Of a DNA stretch of 5,964 nucleotides, positions 1-5,964 are shown piece after piece. This stretch comes from Deferribacteraceae bacterium (GTDB lineage Bacteria; Chrysiogenota; Deferribacteres; Deferribacterales; JAISNW01), in the NCBI GenBank assembly GCA_031285415.1, contig JAITWF010000104.1:1-5964 (forward strand). The letters run 5' to 3'. Positions within the stretch are counted from its first letter, which is position 1. Every line of letters begins with the position of its first letter. The notes beneath the pieces were generated by a model. That model ran no database searches and had not been told where the DNA came from. It worked only from the letters and a program-made list of their open reading frames with translations. A program made the translations under genes and the position numbers.

Positions 1-1
1 G

Positions 2-994
2 GAGGATCTACGGCGTGTTCCGCAAAAATCCCATATACCGCTATTTCTATATATAACCACTCAAGATAAAAGCGTCATAGAGCGTCTGAAAGGCTATAAG
101 ATCAGCGGAATATTCTTCCCTCCGCTAGATAGCGATGTAATAAAACGCAAGATCGAGGCGATCGTTGAGATTAAAAAGACACGACTGGCAGAGATGCAAG
201 AGCTACAGGGCGATTTTGATGCTTTGAAGGTAAAGATCCTCGCAAAGGCTGAGAATATCGCTACACTGCCTATATTTGCGCAGAAGCTCCTGACGCTTAC
301 TAGCAACGATTCCAGCACTATCAAGGCGATAACAGACCAGATAAAGATGGATCAGGGGATATCGGGGCGAATTATCCGCATGATCAACTCCCCCTTCTTT
401 GGAATTCGCAAAGAGGTGAATAGTATCGACCGAGCAGTGGTGCTTTTAGGCTTCCACACTCTCAAAAATATCGCTCTAGTGGCGGCAACGAACGCTCACT
501 ATAATAAAAACTTCTCTATGTACAACACAAATGGCACCGACCTATGGCAGCATGCGCACACCGTGGGGGTGCTTGCCGAAGCGTTTGCAGAGGAGTTTAA
601 ACTAAACCCTGAAACGCTATTCCTTGCAGGGCTACTGCACGATATAGGCAAAACGATATTGGTAGATTTTCTGGTGAAACCTGTGAGCAACTGCGAGGAT
701 GAACGCCGCCAGCTAGGAACCGACCATGCAGATGTGGCAGGGATGATCCTTAAAAGGTGGCAGCTCCCAGCGGATATAATTCAGATGGTGCAATCTCATC
801 ATAAACCTGTTAACACGGCAGCTTCTCATGTGATCTACTTTGCAAATAAACTCGCCCATAGTGCAGATATGAACGGTGAGCCGCTGGAGGAGGTACTTCA
901 AAAGGTCTTTGCAGTACTGCCTCCAAAGGATCCAGAGGCGTTTACAGAGCGGATCGAGGAGCTTCTTGAAAATCGTACAGAAGAGGATACATGA
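2..994 (+). CDS. HDOD-domain signalling protein with receiver-like N-terminal fragment (5' end outside window)
   Basis: The frame is open from base 2, so the ATG at 194 is probably internal and the true start lies upstream. No convincing ribosome binding site precedes 194. The 64 residues encoded before it look like the second half of a response-regulator receiver domain: a beta-4-like IPLFLYITT, a helix, a beta-5-like SGIFFPPLD, then an alpha-5-like helix; the usual Lys-Pro is replaced by Pro-Pro. From about residue 22 (counted from the 194 ATG) an HDOD domain follows: ATLP, NSPFFG (65-70), SIDRAVVLLG (77-86), LWQH (117-120), GLLHDIG (146-152), H178, and SHH (201-203). HDOD proteins are generally non-enzymatic HD-superfamily signalling modules in the cytoplasm that pass on regulatory input, often beside kinases or phosphatases. 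The next gene overlaps by 4 nt (ATGA), so the two are probably co-translated. HDOD assignment is firm; the receiver assignment is inference from a fragment. Confidence 0.9.
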   Translation, partial: EDLRRVPQKSHIPLFLYITTQDKSVIERLKGYKISGIFFPPLDSDVIKRKIEAIVEIKKTRLAEMQELQGDFDALKVKILAKAENIATLPIFAQKLLTLTSNDSSTIKAITDQIKMDQGISGRIIRMINSPFFGIRKEVNSIDRAVVLLGFHTLKNIALVAATNAHYNKNFSMYNTNGTDLWQHAHTVGVLAEAFAEEFKLNPETLFLAGLLHDIGKTILVDFLVKPVSNCEDERRQLGTDHADVAGMILKRWQLPADIIQMVQSHHKPVNTAASHVIYFANKLAHSADMNGEPLEEVLQKVFAVLPPKDPEAFTERIEELLENRTEEDT

Positions 995-2556
995 AAAAAT
1001 ACCCTCTCTTAATGACACTATTCACAAAAACTAACGAAGAGTTCACCGAAGGACTTACCGATCTCTTTATATCGAGGGAGTTTTTTCATTTCACCCTATG
1101 GGAGATCGACGGTGGCACTATCTGCAAGCCTCAAGGGGGCAATCTGGGGATATCAGAGGGTACATTTGATATATTCGACCTCGGATATGATGGCTCGGAC
1201 TCCTTCCATAAAGAGCTATCGCTACAATACTTTGGCAAAACGTACCCGATCTATGCAGGTTTCTTCTGCCACGTACCCGATAGACCGTTTATATACGCTA
1301 TAACATTTCATCAGGAGATCCCAGCCGACGCATATACATGGATACGGGCGTTGCAGCCATTTATCGCAATGCGTGCAGAGTCGTTAAAGGGCGACGAACA
1401 CCGCATGGAGATCTTCGTTGACTATCAGAAGAAGATCGACTTTATCAAGGAGAGCGGTTTAATTCTAAAGGCGATCGCACTGAACGACGTACTCGTGAAT
1501 GCGCTGAACTTCTTTGGCGATACCTTTCACTCCGAGGTCTGCTGCACAATGCTAGACACGCTATTTGTGGGGTTTGGAATCGCAGAGGAGGATGTTCAGA
1601 ACAACATCTTTGTCGGTGAACAGCCGCTGACAGATTACCTTGCAATGAATAGCAGCACCGAGTATATAGATCAAGATATTCAGTCGCCAAAATTTGAAGT
1701 AAATAACGTATTTATAATACGAGACGCCACATCGGGGGCAACGTTCCTCCTATTCAATATCACGGTAGATATCGTGCCAGATAAGGAGTTTGCAGAGCTT
1801 ATCTCCCATATCGTTGCGATAGCGGTGGAAAATGCTAGATATTACGAGAGAGCCACATCGCTAAAGGTAGAGGCGGCGGAGATGTCGCAAACTGTCGAGA
1901 TCCTAAACCAGTTTGTAACACGAGAGACCGAAAAGGACGGAGTTCCAAAGATCTTTAGTGCCAACTATTCGGCAAAGAGTACTGGAGGCGATTTCACTAC
2001 AGTTACCGATACCGACGACTATATATTTATCTGCGTTGCAGACGTTTGTGGCAAGGGATACTCGGCAGCGGTGTTCACCGTTATGCTCGCTGCTATTATG
2101 GAATCGGGGCTTTGCAAAGATGTCACCGATATCGGCGCATTGGCAGATGGGATCAACCGATATATCATAAGCCATAAATTTAACGACCGATTTATCACAG
2201 GGTTCCTATGCCACTACGATAAACACACGCATATACTCAAATATATAAGCTGTGGGCATGAGCCTACAATGCTACTGACAGCTGATGGCACACAACGATT
2301 AACCTCTCTAAACGTACCATTAGGCATACTAGATGATAGCTATACTGTGCATGAGGTTACGATTAACGATGGTGACTTTTTATTCATCTACACAGATGGA
2401 GTAATAGAATATATTAATCACGATGAACTACAAACTATGCTAGAGGAGGATGATAGCACAACGCCCAAAGAGGTGGTATCAAACCTTTACAGGCGACTGG
2501 TGCAGAACCCCGAAGAGCAGAGGGACGATTTCACGTGTGTGGCGGTAAAATTTTAA
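991..2556 (+). CDS. SpoIIE/RsbU-type PP2C serine phosphatase with N-terminal sensory region
   Basis: A 521-residue protein with a PPM/PP2C phosphatase domain of the SpoIIE class at about 315-521. Visible motifs are GGDF (332-335), DVCGKG (351-356), CGHEP (421-425), PLGI (443-446), YTDG (467-470) and DDF (512-514); the four acidic positions expected to hold the metal ions (D334, D351, D469 and D512 or D513) are all present, so it should be active. Family members dephosphorylate phosphoserine or phosphothreonine on STAS-type anti-sigma antagonists or related targets; no such partner is in the window. Residues about 146-285 look GAF-like and lead through a helical, probably coiled-coil linker (about 278-310) into the catalytic domain. 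Residues 1-145 I cannot assign; they may be a second diverged GAF-like fold. No signal peptide or membrane segment is seen, so it is probably cytosolic. The ATG overlaps the upstream stop as ATGA, with AAGAGGA at 981-987 close upstream. Target and signal are unknown. Confidence 0.92.
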   Translation: MKKYPLLMTLFTKTNEEFTEGLTDLFISREFFHFTLWEIDGGTICKPQGGNLGISEGTFDIFDLGYDGSDSFHKELSLQYFGKTYPIYAGFFCHVPDRPFIYAITFHQEIPADAYTWIRALQPFIAMRAESLKGDEHRMEIFVDYQKKIDFIKESGLILKAIALNDVLVNALNFFGDTFHSEVCCTMLDTLFVGFGIAEEDVQNNIFVGEQPLTDYLAMNSSTEYIDQDIQSPKFEVNNVFIIRDATSGATFLLFNITVDIVPDKEFAELISHIVAIAVENARYYERATSLKVEAAEMSQTVEILNQFVTRETEKDGVPKIFSANYSAKSTGGDFTTVTDTDDYIFICVADVCGKGYSAAVFTVMLAAIMESGLCKDVTDIGALADGINRYIISHKFNDRFITGFLCHYDKHTHILKYISCGHEPTMLLTADGTQRLTSLNVPLGILDDSYTVHEVTINDGDFLFIYTDGVIEYINHDELQTMLEEDDSTTPKEVVSNLYRRLVQNPEEQRDDFTCVAVKF

Positions 2557-3254
2557 TGACGAACAATATCTCTCCAGAGGAGAAGGCAAAGAACATTCAG
2601 AATATGTTTAATAATATCTCGTGGCGGTACGACCTCCTGAATAGGGTCTTGAGCTTCCGCCGAGATGTGCGCTGGCGCAAGCTATCCATTCGCAAGCTTG
2701 ATCCTCAGAATAGCGATACAATCCTAGATCTCGCTTGCGGTACAGGCGATATGATCCTAACTCTGCGCAAGCTTGCACCCAAAAGCGTTATCATCGGCGG
2801 CGATTTCAGCTTGCAGATGTTAAAGATGGGGCAGAAGAAGGTAACAGAGCAGCTCGTTGCAGCTGACGCCACCTGCCTGCCCTTTGCAGACAAGAGCTTT
2901 GATAAGGTCACAATGGCGTTCGGATTCAGAAACGTCACCGATAAACCTAAGGCACTTCGTGAGATCCATCGTGTGCTAAAAGATGGCGGAAAGATGTGTA
3001 TATTAGAGTTTTCACAGCCAAAATCTAAGATCTTTTCAAAGCTATACTGGTTTTATTTCAAGCAGGTACTGCCACGAGTAGGCGCACTTGTATCGAAGAG
3101 CAAAGACGCATACACCTATCTGCCACAGTCGGTGGAGAACTTCCCTCGTGAGGAGGCGTATCGGCAGATGATAGCGGAGGCTGGATTTAAAGATCTGACT
3201 CTAACCTGGTACGATTTTGGGATCTGCAATGCAGCCATTGCTAAACGAGGGTAA
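2556..3254 (+). CDS. ubiE: UbiE/MenG quinone C-methyltransferase
   Basis: A class I SAM-dependent methyltransferase of the UbiE/MenG family, which methylates the ring of demethylmenaquinone (or, in ubiquinone makers, the 2-methoxy benzoquinol intermediate), a late step of quinone synthesis. At 232 residues it has normal length. Motif I is DLACGTGD (58-65), followed by GGDFS (81-85), the AADATCLPF loop (102-110), the family signature FGFRNVTD (122-129), RVLKDGGK (139-146), EFSQP (151-155) and the UbiE-type YTYLPQSV (186-193) near the C-terminus. I chose ATG 2556, which shares its A with the TAA of the phosphatase gene (TAATG coupling). An in-frame GTG at 2535 would add seven residues and has AGGGA at 2521-2525 before it, so it remains possible. 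It overlaps the next gene by 26 nt. With ubiD two genes downstream it marks the operon as partly quinone-related; menaquinone rather than ubiquinone is inference. Confidence 0.94.
   Translation: MTNNISPEEKAKNIQNMFNNISWRYDLLNRVLSFRRDVRWRKLSIRKLDPQNSDTILDLACGTGDMILTLRKLAPKSVIIGGDFSLQMLKMGQKKVTEQLVAADATCLPFADKSFDKVTMAFGFRNVTDKPKALREIHRVLKDGGKMCILEFSQPKSKIFSKLYWFYFKQVLPRVGALVSKSKDAYTYLPQSVENFPREEAYRQMIAEAGFKDLTLTWYDFGICNAAIAKRG
3219..3222 (+). promoter_or_regulatory. Ribosome binding site favouring the ATG start of dam
   Basis: GGGA lies six bases before the ATG at 3229 and inside the ubiE coding region. It supports ATG 3229 over the upstream TTG at 3217 or the downstream TTG at 3238. A GATC tetranucleotide (3221-3224) overlaps this site. 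Confidence 0.5.
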
Positions 3255-4110
3255 ACCGTTTTTAAAGTGGGTCGGCGGCAAATCTCAGCTACTAAGCGAG
3301 ATTCGCAAACGATACCCTGCCACTATCGATAGATACTGCGAGCCGTTTATTGGCGGCGGAGCGGTCTTCTTTGATATAATGGCGCACTATCCGATAAAAA
3401 ATGCCTATATAAGCGACAGGAATGCCACACTTATAAACACATACCGAGTGGTGCAAAAAGAGGTTGAGCAGCTGATTTCAGCACTGTCAGAGATCCATGA
3501 AGCATACATAAAACTTGACCACGGATCACGAAAAGTTTACTATAACGGCGTTAGAGAGCAATTTAATACGCAAAGGCTAGATGGTATCGAGAGTGCAGCT
3601 CTCTTTATCTTCCTGAATAAAACCTGCTTCAATGGGCTATTCAGGGTGAACAAGAGTGGACTATTTAACGTTCCGATGGGGGCGTATAAGAATCCGCTTA
3701 TCTGCGATAGCAAAACTTTGCGTCAGGCGAGCAGTTTGCTACAGGATACAGAGATACATTGCGGCGACTACGCCGATTCGCTCTCGTTTATAGATGAAAA
3801 GACATTTGTATATATAGATCCGCCGTATAGACCGCTAACAAAGACATCGAGCTTCACCTCGTATAATGAGTCATGCTTTGATGACGATGAACAGCGGCGT
3901 TTGGCGGATTTTATCGATACGATCGACAAGATCGGCTGTAAAGTAGTGTTGAGTAACTCTGACCCGAAGAACGTTGACGCTAACGACAGCTTCTTTGATG
4001 ATCTATATAGGAAGCTCACTATAGCACGCATTCCTGCGAAGCGTATGGTGAATAGAAACGCCTCTGATAGAGGCAGTATAAATGAACTACTGATATTAAA
4101 TAGGGGCTAA
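3229..4110 (+). CDS. dam: Dam-type DNA N6-adenine methyltransferase, probably GATC-specific
   Basis: A 293-residue alpha-class adenine methyltransferase (D12/Dam family) that transfers a methyl group from SAM to N6 of adenine in DNA. Motifs appear in the expected alpha order: FLKWVGGK (11-18), the SAM-binding EPFIGGGAVFF (38-48), the target-recognition stretch around NKTCFNGLFR (130-139) with FNVP (146-149), the catalytic DPPY (197-200), SNSDP (242-246) and a C-terminal INELLI (284-289). Residues matching the GATC-reading set of E. coli Dam are kept (K13, N135, L137, R139, P149; intercalating Tyr is Phe134), so GATC is the likely target. No restriction gene or second methylase is adjacent, so it looks solitary, although the window is short. 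The ATG at 3229 has GGGA at 3219-3222; TTG at 3217 is an upstream alternative adding four residues. It starts inside ubiE and ends one base before ubiD. Codon style resembles its neighbours, giving no sign of recent transfer. Confidence 0.93.
   Translation: MQPLLNEGKPFLKWVGGKSQLLSEIRKRYPATIDRYCEPFIGGGAVFFDIMAHYPIKNAYISDRNATLINTYRVVQKEVEQLISALSEIHEAYIKLDHGSRKVYYNGVREQFNTQRLDGIESAALFIFLNKTCFNGLFRVNKSGLFNVPMGAYKNPLICDSKTLRQASSLLQDTEIHCGDYADSLSFIDEKTFVYIDPPYRPLTKTSSFTSYNESCFDDDEQRRLADFIDTIDKIGCKVVLSNSDPKNVDANDSFFDDLYRKLTIARIPAKRMVNRNASDRGSINELLILNRG
4102..4106 (+). promoter_or_regulatory. Ribosome binding site of ubiD
   Basis: AGGGG sits five bases before the ATG at 4112, within the last codons of dam. 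It fixes the ubiD start and is the clearest Shine-Dalgarno match in the window. Confidence 0.7.
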
Positions 4111-4111
4111 G

Positions 4112-5563
4112 ATGTACAGAAATTTATCCGAATTTATCGATAAACTAGAGCAGGCTGGGGAGCTTGTCCGCATTAAAGAGGAGGTCGACCCGATCCTAGA
4201 GGTAACGGAGATCACCGATAGAGTCAGCAAAGCTTCAGGGCCTGCACTACTCTTTGAAAACCTTAAAGGGTCAAACCATCCACTTCTAATGAATATGTTC
4301 GGCTCTACAAAGCGTATGAATATGGCGTTAGGGGTAGAGGATAGCCGCCTAATCGGCGAAAAGATCGTCGCCCTTATGAAGAGAGAGACACCGCAAAGCC
4401 TGATGGATAAACTAAAGGCTCTGCCAACGCTACTCGAAATTAACAATATCCTACCTAAAACGGTATCAAAGGGGGCTTGCAAAGAGGTTATCCTAAAGGG
4501 TGACGATATCGACGTGCTCAAGTTCCCAATCTTAAAGTGCTGGCCAGATGATGGCGGCAGGTTTATCACCTTCCCATGCGTATTCACAAAAGATCCTGTA
4601 AACGGCACTCGCAACTGCGGCATGTACCGCATGCAGGTATACGATAAAAACACCACAGGCATGCACTGGCATATGCACCACCAAGGTGCCGATCACTATC
4701 GCAAGGCGCAACGTGGTGGAGATGATAAGATCGAGGTGGCTGTTGCACTCGGGGGCGACCCCGTGATCACCTTCTGCGCTACCGCCCCTGTGCCAGATGG
4801 CGTAGACGAGATGCTTTTAGCTGGTTTTATTCGTGAAAAGCCTGTAGAGATGATAAAGTGCGAAACTGTAGATGTAGAGGTGCCAGCCGATTCAGAGATC
4901 GTGTTGGAGGGGTATGTCGACACCAAAGAGCTGCGCCACGAGGGGCCATTCGGCGATCATACAGGATACTATTCGCTAGCAGACGACTATCCAGTGTTTC
5001 ATATAACCTGTATCACGCATAGAAAGAATGCAATATATCCGTCGACTATCGTTGGGAAGCCTCCTATGGAGGATACCTATATGGGGATAGCGACAGGGCA
5101 TATCTTTATGCCACTCCTAAAGATGATGATGCCAGAGGTTGTAAACTTCTGCATGCCAGTGGAGGGGGTGTTTCATAATATCCTCTTCATCTCGATCGAT
5201 AAGAAGTACCCTATGCACGCCAGAAAGGTGATGAATTCGGTGTGGGGTACCGGGCAGATGATGTTCACAAAGATGATCGTGGTTGTAGATAAAGATGTAG
5301 ATGTGTTTAATACGTCAGAAGTGTTATATCGTATGGGAAATAATGTGGACTGGTCGAGGGATATAATGATCAGCCAAGGCCCAGTGGACGCCCTTGACCA
5401 TGCGTCCGCTATGCCTCATTGGGGCGGCAAGATAGGTATCGACGCCACAAGAAAGTGGGCAACCGAAGGGCATACTCGTGAATGGCCAGAGGATATCACT
5501 ATGAGCGATGATGTGAAAGAGAGAGTAGACCAGATCTGGTCTAAGTTGGGGATAAAGCTGTGA
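4112..5563 (+). CDS. ubiD: UbiD-family prenylated-FMN decarboxylase (4-hydroxy-3-polyprenylbenzoate or menaquinone-pathway type)
   Basis: A 483-residue UbiD-family decarboxylase, close to the usual 430-500. These enzymes use prenylated FMN made by UbiX and non-oxidatively decarboxylate aromatic acids, here most likely the prenylated ring acid of quinone synthesis. The cofactor/metal and catalytic regions are visible: RNCGMYRMQ (167-175) with R173, HWHMHHQGADHY (185-196), and EGPFGDHTGYY (277-287) with E277 and D282, giving the Glu-Arg-acid triad of the family. KPPMED (316-321) and the conserved C-terminal region around WGGKIGIDATRKW (437-449) are also present. AGGGG at 4102-4106 is a good ribosome binding site five bases before the ATG. 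One base separates it from dam and it overlaps the next gene by 4 nt. Together with ubiE it supports a quinone role. Whether it is UbiD of the ubiquinone route or the MqnL-like step of the futalosine menaquinone route cannot be told from this window, and no ubiX or ubiA is seen. Confidence 0.94.
   Translation: MYRNLSEFIDKLEQAGELVRIKEEVDPILEVTEITDRVSKASGPALLFENLKGSNHPLLMNMFGSTKRMNMALGVEDSRLIGEKIVALMKRETPQSLMDKLKALPTLLEINNILPKTVSKGACKEVILKGDDIDVLKFPILKCWPDDGGRFITFPCVFTKDPVNGTRNCGMYRMQVYDKNTTGMHWHMHHQGADHYRKAQRGGDDKIEVAVALGGDPVITFCATAPVPDGVDEMLLAGFIREKPVEMIKCETVDVEVPADSEIVLEGYVDTKELRHEGPFGDHTGYYSLADDYPVFHITCITHRKNAIYPSTIVGKPPMEDTYMGIATGHIFMPLLKMMMPEVVNFCMPVEGVFHNILFISIDKKYPMHARKVMNSVWGTGQMMFTKMIVVVDKDVDVFNTSEVLYRMGNNVDWSRDIMISQGPVDALDHASAMPHWGGKIGIDATRKWATEGHTREWPEDITMSDDVKERVDQIWSKLGIKL
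5548..5551 (+). promoter_or_regulatory. Ribosome binding site of the HAD gene
   Basis: GGGG lies eight bases before the GTG at 5560, inside the end of ubiD. It supports the GTG start that overlaps the ubiD stop codon. Confidence 0.45.
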
Positions 5564-5964
5564 CTCCGGAGGAGATCACTGCTAGCACCATCCTATTAGA
5601 CCTAGACGACACGCTATACCCACGTAGCTCCATGCTGCTGCCCTATATCTCTGCACGAATTGCTAGGCATTTGCAGAGGACTTTGCGCATTCCGCACAGT
5701 CAGGCAGACAGTATCAGAATGCATTACATGGAGAAGTACGGCTCGACGCTTGCTGGGCTTATAAACCAGGAGCATATCGATCCAGATGATTTTACAAAGT
5801 ATGTGTACGATATAAACTATCAGCAGTTTATCGACAATAGCCAGTCGTTAAAGCTACTACTGAATCGGTTTAAACAGCGCAAGATCGTATACACGAATGG
5901 CGCACGAATCCACGCAGAGCATGTTTTATCGTCGCTAGGTGTGGATAATGTAGTGGATGGGATC
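5560..5964 (+). CDS. HAD hydrolase, pyrimidine 5'-nucleotidase (SDT1-like) family, C-terminus beyond window
   Basis: A new frame begins with GTG at 5560, overlapping the ubiD stop as GTGA, and stays open to the right edge, giving 135 residues of an incomplete protein. Residues 11-21 (ILLDLDDTLYP) are HAD motif I, with nucleophile D14 and D16. A helical cap follows, with YGSTLAGL (60-67) and IDPDDF (73-78), then YTNG (111-114) as motif II with T112, and HAEHVLSSLG (118-127). The DLDDTLYP start together with the G-T-L-x-G-L and IDPDDF cap residues resembles the SDT1/TIGR01993-type pyrimidine 5'-nucleotidases, which dephosphorylate UMP, CMP and some modified nucleotides, rather than phosphoglycolate phosphatases. 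GGGG at 5548-5551, eight bases before the GTG, can serve as ribosome binding site. Motifs III and IV lie beyond the window, so activity cannot be judged. Its role in an otherwise quinone and signalling operon is unclear; housekeeping removal of nucleotides is one guess. Confidence 0.88.
   Translation, partial: MTPEEITASTILLDLDDTLYPRSSMLLPYISARIARHLQRTLRIPHSQADSIRMHYMEKYGSTLAGLINQEHIDPDDFTKYVYDINYQQFIDNSQSLKLLLNRFKQRKIVYTNGARIHAEHVLSSLGVDNVVDGI

Noticed and set aside
94..1018. Minus-strand frames opposite the HDOD gene
   Set aside because: Low-complexity shadows of a well-supported plus-strand gene, without recognisable domains.
1112..1303. Short plus-strand frame inside the phosphatase gene (also 1958-2170)
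   Set aside because: Fully nested in another frame of a gene with clear motifs; the products show no family features.
1471..1478. GCGATCGC palindrome resembling the cyanobacterial HIP1 octamer
   Set aside because: Only one copy was noticed in the window, so it is not the dense repeat that defines HIP1; the gene content does not suggest a cyanobacterium.
2155..2699. 545-base stretch without GATC as a possible protected or recombined segment
   Set aside because: With about 52 sites in the window, one gap of this size is near what random spacing gives, and the stretch also looks slightly richer in A and T.
2676..2775. Repeated CGCAAGCT(TG) at 2676, 2691 and 2766
   Set aside because: Each copy encodes Arg-Lys-Leu in ubiE in the same frame; short and explained by the protein and codon choice.
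4081..4125. Possible terminator or promoter between dam and ubiD
   Set aside because: There is only one intergenic base, no GC-rich hairpin followed by a T run, and no convincing -35/-10 pair.
4096..4662. Minus-strand frame of 188 codons antisense to ubiD
   Set aside because: It lies opposite strongly conserved ubiD sequence, resembles no family, is rich in Ser and Arg as antisense shadows usually are, and has no start signal of its own.

Overview
The window is almost wall-to-wall coding on the + strand: six genes read in the same direction, with no gap longer than one base between them and four of the five junctions overlapping. It reads as the middle of one translationally coupled operon from a free-living, Gram-negative-type bacterium of mid-40s GC (judged by eye). 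The gene mix (HDOD protein, SpoIIE-type phosphatase, quinone methyltransferase and decarboxylase, Dam) would fit an anaerobically respiring, menaquinone-using lineage such as Deferribacterota or a neighbouring phylum, but that placement is a guess from style and content.

Layout: (1) bases 2-994, 3' part of a two-domain protein, a receiver-like fragment fused to an HDOD domain, whose start lies upstream of the window; (2) 991-2556, a soluble SpoIIE/RsbU-type PP2C phosphatase with an N-terminal sensory region; (3) 2556-3254, a UbiE/MenG quinone C-methyltransferase; (4) 3229-4110, a solitary Dam-type adenine methyltransferase carrying the residues that read GATC; (5) 4112-5563, a UbiD-type prenyl-aryl decarboxylase; (6) 5560 to the right edge, the N-terminal part of a HAD hydrolase of the pyrimidine 5'-nucleotidase (SDT1-like) family, cut by the window end.

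Functionally, genes 1 and 2 form a signalling pair, genes 3 and 5 are two tailoring steps of menaquinone/ubiquinone synthesis (decarboxylation of the prenylated ring, then C-methylation), gene 4 methylates DNA, and gene 6 probably dephosphorylates nucleotides. I see no promoter, terminator, RNA gene, mobile element, CRISPR array or long repeat. There is no intergenic stretch to hold one. Nothing here convincingly shows a new system. The points most worth a second look are the coupling of a signalling pair to quinone and Dam genes, the degenerate receiver fragment ahead of the HDOD domain, and a roughly two-fold excess of GATC sites around a solitary Dam gene.
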